DNA of 64,000 bases from Mycobacterium szulgai (GTDB lineage: Bacteria > Actinomycetota > Actinomycetes > Mycobacteriales > Mycobacteriaceae), in NCBI RefSeq assembly GCF_002116635.1, contig NZ_LQPW01000143.1:16537-80536 (forward strand), written 5' to 3'. The translations under genes were made by a program, and so were the position numbers. Under the pieces are notes generated by a model. It was not told where the DNA came from, did not search any database, and saw nothing but the letters and a program-made list of their open reading frames with translations. Below are positions 45,717 through 54,228 of this stretch, in pieces (the first letter of the stretch is position 1; each line of letters opens with the position of its first letter).

Positions 45717-46508
45717 GTGATCCTCGACAGGTTCCGTCTCGACGACAAAGTCGCCGTCATCACCGGCGCCGGTCGCGGCCTGGGTGCGGCCATCGCCTTG
45801 GCTTTCGCCGAGGCCGGCGCCGATGTCGTCATCGCTTCGCGGACCCAATCCCAACTGGACGAGGTCGCCGAACAGGTGCGTGGCCTCGGCCGCCGCGCCC
45901 ACGTGGTCGCCGCCGATCTGGCCCATCCGGAGGACACCGCGCAGCTGGCGGGTCAGGCTATAGCGGCGTTCGGAAGACTAGACATCGTCGTCAACAATGT
46001 CGGGGGAAGCATGCCCAACACCTTGTTGACGACGTCGACCAAGGACCTCAAGGACGCCTTCACCTTCAACGTGGGCACCGCCCACGCGCTGACCGTCGCG
46101 GCGGTGCCGTTGATGCTCGAACACTCCGGCGGCGGCAGCATCATCAATATCACCTCGGCAATCGGCCGGCTGGCTGGACGCGGCTTCGCCGCCTACGGCA
46201 CCGCCAAGGCCGCGCTGGCCCATTACACCCGGCTGACGGCGCTCGACCTGTGCCCGCGCATTCGGGTCAATGCCATCGCGCCGGGGTCGATCCTGACCTC
46301 GGCGCTGGATGTGGTGGCCTCCAATGACGAGCTGCGCGCGCCGATGGAGCAGGCGACGCCGTTGCGCCGGCTGGGCGATCCCGTCGATATCGCAGCTGCA
46401 GCAGTCTATTTGGCTTCTCCGGCCGGCGCTTTCCTCACCGGCAAGATACTGGAGGTCGACGGCGGCCTCACCTTCCCCAATCTGGACATCCCCGTACCGG
46501 ATCTGTGA
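45717..46508 (+). CDS. Short-chain dehydrogenase/reductase (Rv0927c-like)
   Basis: 263 residues from GTG 45717 with GAAACGAGG upstream. Classical SDR: TGAGRGLGAAIALAFAEAGA, NNVGG, NITSAI with the active Ser, YGTAK, and APGSILTSAL. Length and place beside pstS3 match M. tuberculosis Rv0927c. A KstR-like box upstream suggests sterol-responsive expression. Substrate unknown. Confidence 0.9.
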   Translation: MILDRFRLDDKVAVITGAGRGLGAAIALAFAEAGADVVIASRTQSQLDEVAEQVRGLGRRAHVVAADLAHPEDTAQLAGQAIAAFGRLDIVVNNVGGSMPNTLLTTSTKDLKDAFTFNVGTAHALTVAAVPLMLEHSGGGSIINITSAIGRLAGRGFAAYGTAKAALAHYTRLTALDLCPRIRVNAIAPGSILTSALDVVASNDELRAPMEQATPLRRLGDPVDIAAAAVYLASPAGAFLTGKILEVDGGLTFPNLDIPVPDL

Positions 46509-46509
46509 G

Positions 46510-47022
46510 TTACCACAGCTTGGGCGGACGGAAAATATAGCCGGGTTCGGATTCTGTTGTCCCCCTGGCCACTTCGGTGACCGCATGGAGCCCCTTGATC
46601 AGTCCCTCAAGGCCGTCGTCACCGATGCGTTTGCGGATCGCCCGATCTAAAGCGCCCGCGGTGCGCAGGCGTGCGGTCATGAAGTCCAGCGCTTTCTGGG
46701 TAAGCTCGACCACCTTCTCGCGCTGGTCGGTGCTCGATGTGGTGGTCTGCACGTAGCCGCGATCGCGCAGTTCGGCGACCACCTTGCTGGCCGCCTGCCG
46801 GCTGATGCCGAACAGTCGCCCGATCTCTGAAATGGTGATCGGAGCCGGTTGGGCATAGAGGACGAATACGTAAAGGATGGAATAGCTGCGGTCGGGATAC
46901 CCCGCAGCCTCCATCTCGTCATCAACGCGCCGGACGTAACTCCACCAAGCCACCCGCATTGCGGTTCCAAGATCTGTCTGCGGTGCCCGGTACTTAGGTG
47001 TGGCAACCATGGTTGACAGCAT
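46510..47022 (-). CDS. MarR-family transcriptional regulator
   Basis: 170 residues from ATG 47022, chosen because AGGGG lies nine bases upstream; TTG 47028 or ATG 47010 are alternatives. The winged HTH is clear: ITISEIGRLFGISRQAASKV recognition helix and wing VQTTTSSTDQREKVVELT. Its last bases are one base from the SDR stop. It is divergent from the TetR gene, with inverted repeats between, suggesting auto-control or cross-control. Confidence 0.88.
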   Translation of the reverse strand: MLSTMVATPKYRAPQTDLGTAMRVAWWSYVRRVDDEMEAAGYPDRSYSILYVFVLYAQPAPITISEIGRLFGISRQAASKVVAELRDRGYVQTTTSSTDQREKVVELTQKALDFMTARLRTAGALDRAIRKRIGDDGLEGLIKGLHAVTEVARGTTESEPGYIFRPPKLW

Positions 47023-47084
47023 AAGCAACTGCCCCTAATCTCCAATTGTCAACCAAGTATGACTTTCAACCAAAGATGACAATC
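47010..47084. promoter_or_regulatory. Operator-like repeats between MarR and TetR genes
   Basis: TGGTTGACA (47010-47018) and TGTCAACCA (47047-47055) are perfect 9-bp inverted repeats. ATTGTCA near 47045-47051 is also mirrored by TGACAAT near 47077-47083. The GTTGACA core sits across the MarR start and the TetR promoter, as expected for binding sites of one of the two regulators. Confidence 0.5.
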
Positions 47085-47105
47085 TCGGTCCAGGAAAGAT
47101 CACCG

Positions 47106-47741
47106 ATGGCCCCCAGATCCAGCGTTACGGCACGCAAAGCACCGATGCAGCAACGGTCGCGAGAGACTGTGCGGCGCATTCTCGACGCCGCGACACGCGT
47201 TCTGAAAGAGCGTGGCTACGAAGGCTTTTCAACGAACCGGATCGCCCTGGCGGCCGGTATCAGCCCTGGTTCGCTGTACCAGTACTTCGCCAACAAGGAC
47301 GCGATCCTGAACGCCATGGTCGCCGAATACACCGAGCAGCTGCTCCACCGCGTGTCCAGCAATCTGGACAAGCATATGTACTACGACGCCGCCGGCCTGG
47401 TGTCCGCGGCGGTGGCAACACAGGTCGACGCCATGCTCGAACAGCCGGAAATGCTCCAGGTGATCGCCGGGCAAATGCCCGGAACCACGGGAGCAGAGCT
47501 GCTCAGGCCCATTGAAGGGCTGATCGGCGAAATCATCAGGGGCTATACCCTCGCATCCGCCGACCGGCCCACCGACATGGACGTCGAGGCCGCCTCGTGG
47601 CTCATGATCCAGCTGCTCGGCACCACGATCCGCTATGTGCTGGATAAGCCACCCATTGCCAAGGATGTCTTCATCAAGGAAATGACGCGCATCGCGCAAT
47701 GCCACCCGATGGGCAAAGCCCGCGCGCTTGCTGCGAGCTGA
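47106..47741 (+). CDS. TetR-family transcriptional regulator
   Basis: 211 residues from ATG 47106, preferred over ATG 47076 and TTG 47046 because AGGAAAG lies eight bases upstream. The N-terminal HTH is typical (RILDAATRVLKERGYEGFST, NRIALAAGISPGSLYQYFAN). The ligand domain is of the C-terminal type seen in regulators starting MQQRSRETV. Target genes are unknown; divergent MarR and downstream mntH are candidates. Confidence 0.9.
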   Translation: MAPRSSVTARKAPMQQRSRETVRRILDAATRVLKERGYEGFSTNRIALAAGISPGSLYQYFANKDAILNAMVAEYTEQLLHRVSSNLDKHMYYDAAGLVSAAVATQVDAMLEQPEMLQVIAGQMPGTTGAELLRPIEGLIGEIIRGYTLASADRPTDMDVEAASWLMIQLLGTTIRYVLDKPPIAKDVFIKEMTRIAQCHPMGKARALAAS

Positions 47742-47833
47742 CTCCGGCTACAACAGCTAGGCGGTGGCCGCAACCGCTCGGTTTCGGATACCCTCACTTT
47801 CTTATTCGGGTATGCGGATGAAAGTCGGGTGAG

Positions 47834-49060
47834 TTGGCGCAGGACACCCAAGCCTCGCTCAAGACCAGCTGGTATCTGCTGGGGCCGGCGTTCGTTGCCG
47901 CGATCGCATACGTCGACCCCGGCAACGTAGCCGCCAATGTCAGTTCCGGCACCCAATTCGGCTACCTGCTGCTATGGGTCATCGTGGTGGCCAACGTGAT
48001 GGCGGGACTGGTGCAGTACCTGTCGGCGAAGCTGGGCCTGGTGACCGGCCTCTCACTGCCCGAGGCCGTCGGCAGCCGGATGGGACGCCCGGCCCGGCTG
48101 GCCTACTGGGCACAGGCCGAAATAGTCGCAATGGCAACCGATGTGGCCGAAGTGATCGGCGGTGCCATCGCGTTACGGATCCTGTTCGGCCTGCCCCTGC
48201 CGCTCGGCGGGATCATCACCGGGGTGATCTCGCTGCTGCTGCTGACCGTCCAGGATCGCCGCGGCCAGCGCCTGTTCGAACGCGTCATCACCGGATTGCT
48301 ATTGGTGATCGCCGTCGGCTTCACCTCTAGTTTCTTCGTCGCGACGCCGCCCTCCGACGCTGTGCTCGCCGGCCTGGTCCCCCGCTTCCAGGGAACCGAG
48401 AGTGTGCTGCTGGCCGCCGCGATACTCGGGGCGACCGTGATGCCGCACGCCGTGTACCTGCATTCCGGCCTGGCCCGAGACCGGCACGGCCATCCCGAGC
48501 CGGGGCCGTTCCGGCACCGGCTGCTGCGCATCACGCGATGGGACGTCGGCCTGGCGATGGTCGTGGCCGGCGGGGTGAATGCCGCGATGCTGCTGGTTGC
48601 GGCCCTCAACATGCGCGGTCGCGGGGATACCGCGTCGATCGAGAGCGCATACGCCGCGGTCCACGACACCTTGGGGGCAACAATCGCGGTGTTGTTCGCG
48701 ATCGGGTTGCTGGCCTCGGGATTGGCGTCGACATCGGTGGGCGCGTACGCGGGCGCGATGATCATGCAGGGGTTGCTGCACTGGTCGGTGCCGATGCTGG
48801 TGCGCCGCTTCATCACGTTGTGCCCGGCCGTGGCGATTCTGGCGCTGGGCTTCGATCCCACCCGGACGCTGGTGCTATCGCAGGTGGTGTTGTCCTTCGG
48901 CATACCGTTCGCCGTGCTTCCGCTCGTCCGATTGACCAGTAGTGCCGAGGTGATGGGCAGCGATATCAACCATCGCGTCACCACCGTTGTTGGCTGGGCG
49001 GTCGCGGTGATGATTAGTCTGCTTAACGTGGTGCTGATTTATCTGACTGTGACGGGATAG
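47834..49060 (+). CDS. mntH: Nramp divalent metal (Mn2+) transporter MntH
   Basis: 408 residues from TTG 47834. The metal-binding motifs DPGN (IAYVDPGNVAANVSSG, helix 1) and MPH (ILGATVMPHAVYLHSG, helix 6) are intact. Eleven hydrophobic helices are visible. It imports Mn2+/Fe2+ with protons. It matches M. tuberculosis Rv0924c by neighbourhood, though that protein is slightly longer; the start may be mis-set by a few codons. It is followed without gap by the AIG2/PGA hydrolase gene. Confidence 0.94.
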   Translation: MAQDTQASLKTSWYLLGPAFVAAIAYVDPGNVAANVSSGTQFGYLLLWVIVVANVMAGLVQYLSAKLGLVTGLSLPEAVGSRMGRPARLAYWAQAEIVAMATDVAEVIGGAIALRILFGLPLPLGGIITGVISLLLLTVQDRRGQRLFERVITGLLLVIAVGFTSSFFVATPPSDAVLAGLVPRFQGTESVLLAAAILGATVMPHAVYLHSGLARDRHGHPEPGPFRHRLLRITRWDVGLAMVVAGGVNAAMLLVAALNMRGRGDTASIESAYAAVHDTLGATIAVLFAIGLLASGLASTSVGAYAGAMIMQGLLHWSVPMLVRRFITLCPAVAILALGFDPTRTLVLSQVVLSFGIPFAVLPLVRLTSSAEVMGSDINHRVTTVVGWAVAVMISLLNVVLIYLTVTG

Positions 49061-50200
49061 ATGCCGGTCCGCCGGCACCCATACTTCGCATACGGGTCCA
49101 ACCTGTGCGTCCGGCAGATGGCGAAACGCTGTCCCGACGCCGGTGATCCGCGGCCAGCGGTGCTGTCCGATCACGACTGGCTGATCAACCAGCGCGGGGT
49201 GGCCACCGTCGAGCCGTTCGCCGGAAATCAGGTCCACGGGGTGCTGTGGCAACTTTCCGACCACGACCTGATCGCGCTGGACAGCGCCGAGGGAGTTCCG
49301 GTGCGATACCGCCGTGACCGGCTGACCGTGCACACCGATAGCGGGCCCGCCCCGGCCTGGGTGTACATCGACCACCGGGTGACCCCGGGTGCGCCACGGG
49401 CCGGCTATCTGCCGCGCATCATCGACGGCGCCAGGCACCACGGGTTGCCGCAACGCTGGATCGACTTCCTGCACCGCTGGGACCCAGCGCACTGGCCACG
49501 GCCGGTATCATCGAATGAACCCGCGCCACAATCGCTTTCGGCGTTGCTGACCGAACCCGGAGTGGCCGAGTTCAGCCGGCTGCGGTCGCGATTCGGTTTT
49601 CTGGCCATCCACGGCGGTGGGCTGGAACAGATGACCGATGTGATCGCCGAACGTGCCGCCGAGGCTGCGGACGCGTCGGTATACGTGGTGCGCCATCCCG
49701 ACAGATATCCGCATCACCTGCCGTCGGCGCGGTACGACCCGACCGATTCGCTTCTGCTGGCGAAGTTTCTCGAGCACGTCGACGTCGCCGTCTCGCTACA
49801 CGGTTACGGGCGCATCGGGCGCAGCACGCAGTTGCTGGCCGGAGGCCGCAATCGTGCGCTGGCCGACCACCTGGCCCGGCATATTCAGCTGCCCGGGTAT
49901 CACGTCGTCACCGACCTCGACGCCATCCCGCTGGAGCTGCGGGGGCTGCATCCGGATAACCCGGTGAATCGGGTGCGCGACGGCGGGACGCAGTTGGAAT
50001 TGTCGGTTCGCGTCCGGGGGCTCAGCCCGCGCAGCCCACTGTTCGGCGACGATGCGGGCCGGAACGGCCTGAGGTGGGGGTACCGCCCGCTTGGTGGGGA
50101 GAGCCGGACAGTCCAGCCTGAGTCTGGGGCGGATGGCTGGTCACCGGTTACTGCGGGGTTGGTGGATGGCTTGGTTTCCGCCGCTCGGTCCTGGCTTTAG
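49061..50200 (+). CDS. Gamma-glutamylcyclotransferase-like + poly-gamma-glutamate hydrolase-like fusion
   Basis: 379 residues, ATG immediately after the mntH stop. Residues ~5-135 are an AIG2-like gamma-glutamylcyclotransferase domain (YFAYGSNLCVRQMAKRCPDA; VHGVLWQLSDHDLIALDSAE). Residues ~165-330 resemble zinc-dependent poly-gamma-glutamate hydrolases (FLAIHGGGLEQMTDVIAE with metal His/Glu; VAVSLHGYGRIGRSTQLLAG). Both domains act on gamma-glutamyl bonds. It corresponds to Rv0923c by position. Confidence 0.8.
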   Translation: MPVRRHPYFAYGSNLCVRQMAKRCPDAGDPRPAVLSDHDWLINQRGVATVEPFAGNQVHGVLWQLSDHDLIALDSAEGVPVRYRRDRLTVHTDSGPAPAWVYIDHRVTPGAPRAGYLPRIIDGARHHGLPQRWIDFLHRWDPAHWPRPVSSNEPAPQSLSALLTEPGVAEFSRLRSRFGFLAIHGGGLEQMTDVIAERAAEAADASVYVVRHPDRYPHHLPSARYDPTDSLLLAKFLEHVDVAVSLHGYGRIGRSTQLLAGGRNRALADHLARHIQLPGYHVVTDLDAIPLELRGLHPDNPVNRVRDGGTQLELSVRVRGLSPRSPLFGDDAGRNGLRWGYRPLGGESRTVQPESGADGWSPVTAGLVDGLVSAARSWL

Positions 50201-50224
50201 CGATTCATTCGACGGAGGTTGTTG

Positions 50225-51043
50225 GTGGCTAAGGATTTTCGCTTCGGTTTGAGTATGCGCTTCATCAAATCGCGTGCGGCGCTGGAAGAGACGGCCAAGC
50301 ACGCCGAAGACCTCGGTTTCGACGTGCTGTGCGTGCCCGATCACCTGGGCGCCATCGCGCCGTTTCCAGCGCTGACCGCAGTCGCCATGACTACCAGCAA
50401 GATCCGGGTGAGCATGTACGTGCTCAACGCCGCCTTCTACAAGCCAGCCCTGCTGGCTCGGGACGTCGACGCGCTGCACGTGCTCAGCGACGGCCGTCTG
50501 GAGGTAGGCCTCGGTACCGGTTACGTCCGAGAGGAATTCGAGGCCGCCGAGTTGCCGTATCCCAGTGCCGGAGCCCGCGTCGACTACCTCGAACACGTGA
50601 CGAAGTATTTGGCCCAGCACCAACCGACGGTGCCGCTCATGATCGCCGGCAGCGGCGACCGGGTGATGACCCTGGCCGCCCGGCACGCCCACATCATCGC
50701 GCTCACTGGAGCCAAGGTTCGCGACGTCGAGGACCCACTGGCCGAACGCATCTCGTTCGTTCGGCAGGCCGCCGGGGAACGGGCTGACTCGCTTGAGCTG
50801 AATCTGGTGATCACCGCCGTCCCGCGCGCCGGCGAGAGCATCCCGAACCTGTCGTTGACCCGCCGCAACGCACCGAACCTGTCCGACGAGCAGTTGATGG
50901 CCATGCATTCGGTGCTCAGCGGATCGCCGCGCGAAATGGCCGACCAGCTACTTGGCTACCGCGAAAAGTATGGAGTCACATACTTCACCGTGCAGGACAA
51001 CCACCTCGAGAATTTCGGAAAGGTGATCGCCGAACTGCGTTGA
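50225..51043 (+). CDS. LLM-class F420-dependent oxidoreductase
   Basis: 272 residues from GTG 50225; ACGGAGG at 50212-50218 sets the start. It has LLM features FRFGLSMRFIKSRAALEET, DVLCVPDHLGA, ISDGRLEVGLGTGYVREEFE-type LSDGRLEVGLGTGYV, and VPLMIAGSGDRVMTLAARHA. It resembles the TIGR03621 F420-dependent group. Cofactor and substrate are not shown. It is followed by GAGCGTA tandem copies (51041-51061). Confidence 0.88.
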   Translation: MAKDFRFGLSMRFIKSRAALEETAKHAEDLGFDVLCVPDHLGAIAPFPALTAVAMTTSKIRVSMYVLNAAFYKPALLARDVDALHVLSDGRLEVGLGTGYVREEFEAAELPYPSAGARVDYLEHVTKYLAQHQPTVPLMIAGSGDRVMTLAARHAHIIALTGAKVRDVEDPLAERISFVRQAAGERADSLELNLVITAVPRAGESIPNLSLTRRNAPNLSDEQLMAMHSVLSGSPREMADQLLGYREKYGVTYFTVQDNHLENFGKVIAELR

Positions 51044-51119
51044 GCGTAGAGCGTAGAGCGTGCCCAAAGCCTTGTCAGATAGGGCACTTCGGCTCTAGCG
51101 CGGCTCGCCGCGCCGCGAC

Positions 51120-52166
51120 ATGGTGGCAGTAGCACACGATCTGCAAAGCACGAAGGCAGCACAGTCAATGGACTTCCCCGATACCGAGACGATGCGCTCG
51201 ATCCTCACCCTGGCTATCCGCGCACCTTCGGTGTACAACACCCAGCCCTGGCGTTGGCGGGTGGACAACCAGATGCTGAACCTGTACGCCGATCCAAGCA
51301 GGCAGCTGCCGGTCACCGATCCCGAGGGACGTGACCTGATCGTGAGTTGTGGTGCGGCACTTAACCATTGCGCGATCGCCTTGGCGGCGATGGGATGGCG
51401 GAGCAAGGTCCACCGGTTGCCGGATCCCGCCAACCACGACCACCTGGCCACGATCGAGGTGCATGCCGACGCCGCCGATCCGGTCGACATGGCGTTGGCC
51501 GCGGCGATACCGCAGCGGCGAACCGACCGCCGCTACTACGGCTCGTGGCCGGTGGCGGCCGCTGATATCGCGCTGATGGGCGCGCGAGCTGCGCGGCTCG
51601 GTGTCACGCTGCGCCAGGTCGACGCCTTAGCCACGCTGAAGCGGATCGTCACCCACGCAGTTCGCACTCATATGAGCGACCGTGAGTATCTCAACGAGCT
51701 CACCGTCTGGAGTGGACGGTACGACTCGAAAGCCGGTGTGCCGGCGCATAACACGCCCGCGCATGACTGTGCGTCTCCGCTGCCTGGCCGGTTCTTCGCC
51801 GGTCCGGCGCTGGCGCAGCCGGCCGGTGCGTCACCGACAGACGACAACGCCGCCATCCTCGCGCTGGGCACCTCGACCGACGATCGGCTGGACTGGCTGC
51901 GCGCCGGCGAAGCCACCAGTGTGGTGCTGTTGACCGCCACATCGCTGGGCTTGGCCAGCTGCGCTGTCACCGAGCCGCTCGAGATTGCGGCAACACGTGA
52001 AGCCGTGCGCACCGAAGTCTTCGGCAGCTGCTGCAATCCGCAGATGTTGTTGCGGGTGGGCTGGGCGCCGGTCAACGCCGATCCGTTGCCGGCCACGCCG
52101 CGACGCAGCCTCGAACGCGTCGTGGAATGGACGACAGCAGGTGGTCACGCTGCGGAAGTTGATTGA
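51120..52166 (+). CDS. Acg-like nitroreductase-family protein
   Basis: 348 residues. The N-terminus LAIRAPSVYNTQPWRWRV and C-terminal VLLTATSLGLASCAVTEPLE and PQMLLRVGWAP are those of the Acg/Rv3127 nitroreductase-like group, many of which belong to the DosR dormancy regulon in M. tuberculosis. Those proteins bind FMN, with a lid over the site, and may lack ordinary nitroreductase activity. I saw no clear DosR box upstream. It is convergent with the Cys-rich regulator at 52191. Confidence 0.87.
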   Translation: MVAVAHDLQSTKAAQSMDFPDTETMRSILTLAIRAPSVYNTQPWRWRVDNQMLNLYADPSRQLPVTDPEGRDLIVSCGAALNHCAIALAAMGWRSKVHRLPDPANHDHLATIEVHADAADPVDMALAAAIPQRRTDRRYYGSWPVAAADIALMGARAARLGVTLRQVDALATLKRIVTHAVRTHMSDREYLNELTVWSGRYDSKAGVPAHNTPAHDCASPLPGRFFAGPALAQPAGASPTDDNAAILALGTSTDDRLDWLRAGEATSVVLLTATSLGLASCAVTEPLEIAATREAVRTEVFGSCCNPQMLLRVGWAPVNADPLPATPRRSLERVVEWTTAGGHAAEVD

Positions 52167-52190
52167 TACCAGGCAATCTACATTGCCCGT

Positions 52191-52856
52191 TCAGCCGGAG
52201 CCTCCCTGCGGCCTCAGGTGAGCCAGGCACAGATCAGGTTGGGCGAACGCCTCCAGTCGGTCGACGGTGACCGGTGCCGCGTCACCTTCGAGAACTCCTT
52301 GCATGAGTCCAAGGTGAATCGAGCACACGACCTTGCTTTGACTCTCGGCAAGTTCGAGGAATGGGCAGTGCCGCAAGCCGATCTGCTGCTGCCCCCCGGA
52401 GCTGCGATGCTCGGGCGCGAACCCGAACTCGTCGAGGACACCGACGAGGTGTTGGACCGATTTCTTCGCAGTCGTCTTCTTCTGTTGTGGCGCTGGCGTT
52501 TTGAACTGGCGCGCCCACGCGCGCCCCGCGGCCTGCGCCGTGGCCGACGGATTACGGCCGGAGGCCAGCGTCGCCGCCAGGATTTCGGCGAGCAGCCGGT
52601 AATGGCGGGGTCCGGTGCGGTCCATCTGCGCGACGGCACGAAACATCAGCGGTGGCCGTCCCGGTTGTCTGCCTCTTGGCTCGACGTGCTCAACCTGGCC
52701 GTCACGGACCAATTTAACCAGGTGAAAGCGGACCGTATTAGAGTGCACGTCAAGCACTCTGGCGATCGCAGCGATACTCAGCGGACCCCGCTCAGCCTTC
52801 AGTACGCGCAGCACATCACGACGGCGCCCAGACGTCTCCTCCCGCGATATGGCCAC
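52191..52856 (-). CDS. HTH regulator with Cys-rich sensor domain (fdxA-linked)
   Basis: 221 residues. The N-terminal winged HTH (RGPLSIAAIARVLDVHSNTV RF) is followed by a sensor half with RHCPFLELAES...KVVCSIHLGLMQGVLE and a distal PDLC. The C-X13-C-X31-C spacing with a nearby His matches the paralogue at 54229. The SufR-like cysteine arrangement suggests an Fe-S or redox/NO sensor, by inference. It starts 5 bp after fdxA on the same strand, forming an fdxA-regulator operon below a palindrome at 53224. Confidence 0.8.
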   Translation of the reverse strand: MAISREETSGRRRDVLRVLKAERGPLSIAAIARVLDVHSNTVRFHLVKLVRDGQVEHVEPRGRQPGRPPLMFRAVAQMDRTGPRHYRLLAEILAATLASGRNPSATAQAAGRAWARQFKTPAPQQKKTTAKKSVQHLVGVLDEFGFAPEHRSSGGQQQIGLRHCPFLELAESQSKVVCSIHLGLMQGVLEGDAAPVTVDRLEAFAQPDLCLAHLRPQGGSG

Positions 52857-52861
52857 CGCAG

Positions 52862-53215
52862 TCAGGCCTGCTGTGGATCCTGCTTGGGCAGACGTGCCAC
52901 CAACGGAGTGTCGACGCCAAGCGGACCCAATTTGCCGGCTCCGCCCGGTGATCCGAGAGGCTCGTCGCGGCCCGCCAGGGTTTCGGAAAAGAACGCCGCG
53001 TTGTCGGCTAGATAGGGCTGCAACTCTTCGGGCAGGTCATCCTCGTAGTAGATTGCCTCGACTGGACAAACGGGCTCGCACGCTCCGCAGTCAACGCACT
53101 CGTCCGGATGAATGTAGAGCGCCCGGCCACCCTCGTAGATGCAGTCAACCGGACACTCCTCGACGCAGGCCCGGTCCATCACGTCAACGCATGGCTCGCC
53201 AATCACATATGCCAT
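52862..53215 (-). CDS. fdxA: Seven-iron ferredoxin FdxA
   Basis: 117 residues from ATG 53215 (MAYVIGEPCVDVMDRACVEE). Cysteines 9, 17, 21, 25, 40, 43, 46 and 50 give the [3Fe-4S][4Fe-4S] pattern (CVEECPVDC; CVDCGACEPVCP). FdxA-type ferredoxins donate electrons to P450s and other reductases and in M. tuberculosis are induced by hypoxia/NO. It lies upstream of a Cys-rich regulator and near the nitrite reductase block. Confidence 0.93.
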   Translation of the reverse strand: MAYVIGEPCVDVMDRACVEECPVDCIYEGGRALYIHPDECVDCGACEPVCPVEAIYYEDDLPEELQPYLADNAAFFSETLAGRDEPLGSPGGAGKLGPLGVDTPLVARLPKQDPQQA

Positions 53216-53223
53216 GGTTCGGA

Positions 53224-53249
53224 GTTTACACAATACGGGTTGTATAAAC
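53224..53249. promoter_or_regulatory. Palindromic operator upstream of fdxA
   Basis: GTTTACACAA (53224-53233), spacer TACGGG, TTGTATAAAC (53240-53249): 9 of 10 positions are symmetric. It lies 8-34 bp before the fdxA start, over the likely -10 region. A natural site for the regulator encoded in the same operon. Confidence 0.6.
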
Positions 53250-53366
53250 CAGCATTGCGTGCGGATCTGTTGGCCGACAACGGATTCGGCGTGCGGATTT
53301 GACTCGAACAGGCCATCGAAGCATGCCCTCGCGCGGCGTTATCGCGCGAAGAACTGGCTGGTTCAG

Positions 53367-54134
53367 CTACCCCTTGACCAGCCGCAGCCGCCACGCCTCC
53401 GGTCCGCGCTGCTCGTACTCGACCCCGAGCCGGCCGGCCGCGCGATGATCGAGCTGGCGCAGCAGCGGGATCGGATCATGAGGTGCCACCAGCACCAGCG
53501 CGCCGCCGTGGGGAACGGCGTCGAATGCGCCGAACACGGTGGCATGCCGGATCGAATGCGGCACCTCACGGACGTCGAGCACGGGATCGTCGGCATCGGC
53601 TTCGCAGCAACCGCAGGTATGTGACGACACGGCACCGTCGGCGCGGTGGGCATGGCCGAGGAGTTCGTGCATGCCGCCGGCGACTTCAGCGAGCGAGACG
53701 TCGGGATCGGCGGCCACGATCGGCAGAATCCGTTCGTTCTCGTCAACCAGGTGTGCGTCGAACAGCACTCGCAGGGCTTGTGCGGAACCGGCCGCGCGCA
53801 CCGGCGATTCCGTGCGGATGCCGTCGACGAGGGAGCCGATGACGCGGTGCGCCGCGATCATCGATTCGACCAGAGGCCGGGCACGCTCGGTGCGGCTGGC
53901 GGCCGGGTACAGCCGCGCCTCTTCGGCGGCGGCGTGCGGCAGCAGCTCGCCGGTCAGGAAAGCCAGGGCCGCGGCTCGCGCGGGCTCAATGTCGGCGCCG
54001 CGCTCCAGCGCCGACACGATGCCATCGGTGAGCATGGCGAGTTGCCCGGCGAGCTGCGCGTGATGGCCCTTGATCGCATCGACCGCCGCGGCGTCAGCGG
54101 CTGTTGACGCGACGACCACATCGTTGGCCGACAT
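53367..54134 (-). CDS. Hemerythrin-like domain + DUF2249 protein
   Basis: 255 residues from ATG 54134 (GGAAAGGAACCAAG upstream). N-terminal four-helix hemerythrin-type domain with His/Glu sets (KGHHAQLAGQ; LLPHAAAEEARLYP; MIAAHRVIGS; FDAHLVDENERILP). After a CGCC motif comes a DUF2249 domain (PVLDVREVPHSIRHATVFGA ... RLGVEYEQRGPEAW). Such proteins bind diiron and handle O2 or NO, and often neighbour denitrification genes. It is divergent from the regulator-nitrite reductase operon. Confidence 0.87.
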   Translation of the reverse strand: MSANDVVVASTAADAAAVDAIKGHHAQLAGQLAMLTDGIVSALERGADIEPARAAALAFLTGELLPHAAAEEARLYPAASRTERARPLVESMIAAHRVIGSLVDGIRTESPVRAAGSAQALRVLFDAHLVDENERILPIVAADPDVSLAEVAGGMHELLGHAHRADGAVSSHTCGCCEADADDPVLDVREVPHSIRHATVFGAFDAVPHGGALVLVAPHDPIPLLRQLDHRAAGRLGVEYEQRGPEAWRLRLVKG

Positions 54135-54168
54135 CTTGGTTCCTTTCCGCAGAGTCCGCAGGCTCCGC

Positions 54169-54227
54169 TGAACGAATGTGACTCATTGCCCTATGCGCTT
54201 CGTTCAAGAATTTACTACAGTAATTTC
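54169..54227. promoter_or_regulatory. Divergent promoter with two dyads, hemerythrin / regulator
   Basis: TGAACGAA (54169-54176) mirrors TTCGTTCA (54199-54206). A second palindrome, GAATTTACTACAGTAATTTC (54208-54227), abuts the regulator's GTG. Within it TACAGT is a -10 hexamer seven bases before the GTG, typical of leaderless mycobacterial genes. A bound protein would block RNA polymerase, so autorepression is likely. Confidence 0.6.
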
Positions 54228-54228
54228 C

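Noticed and set aside
51041..51061. GAGCGTA x3 tandem repeat
   Set aside because: Real but short, at the end of the LLM gene; no evidence of function.
51044..51119. DosR box upstream of the Acg-like gene
   Set aside because: Looked for the TTSGGGACTWWAGTCCCSAA pattern; GGGCACTT is too weak a match.
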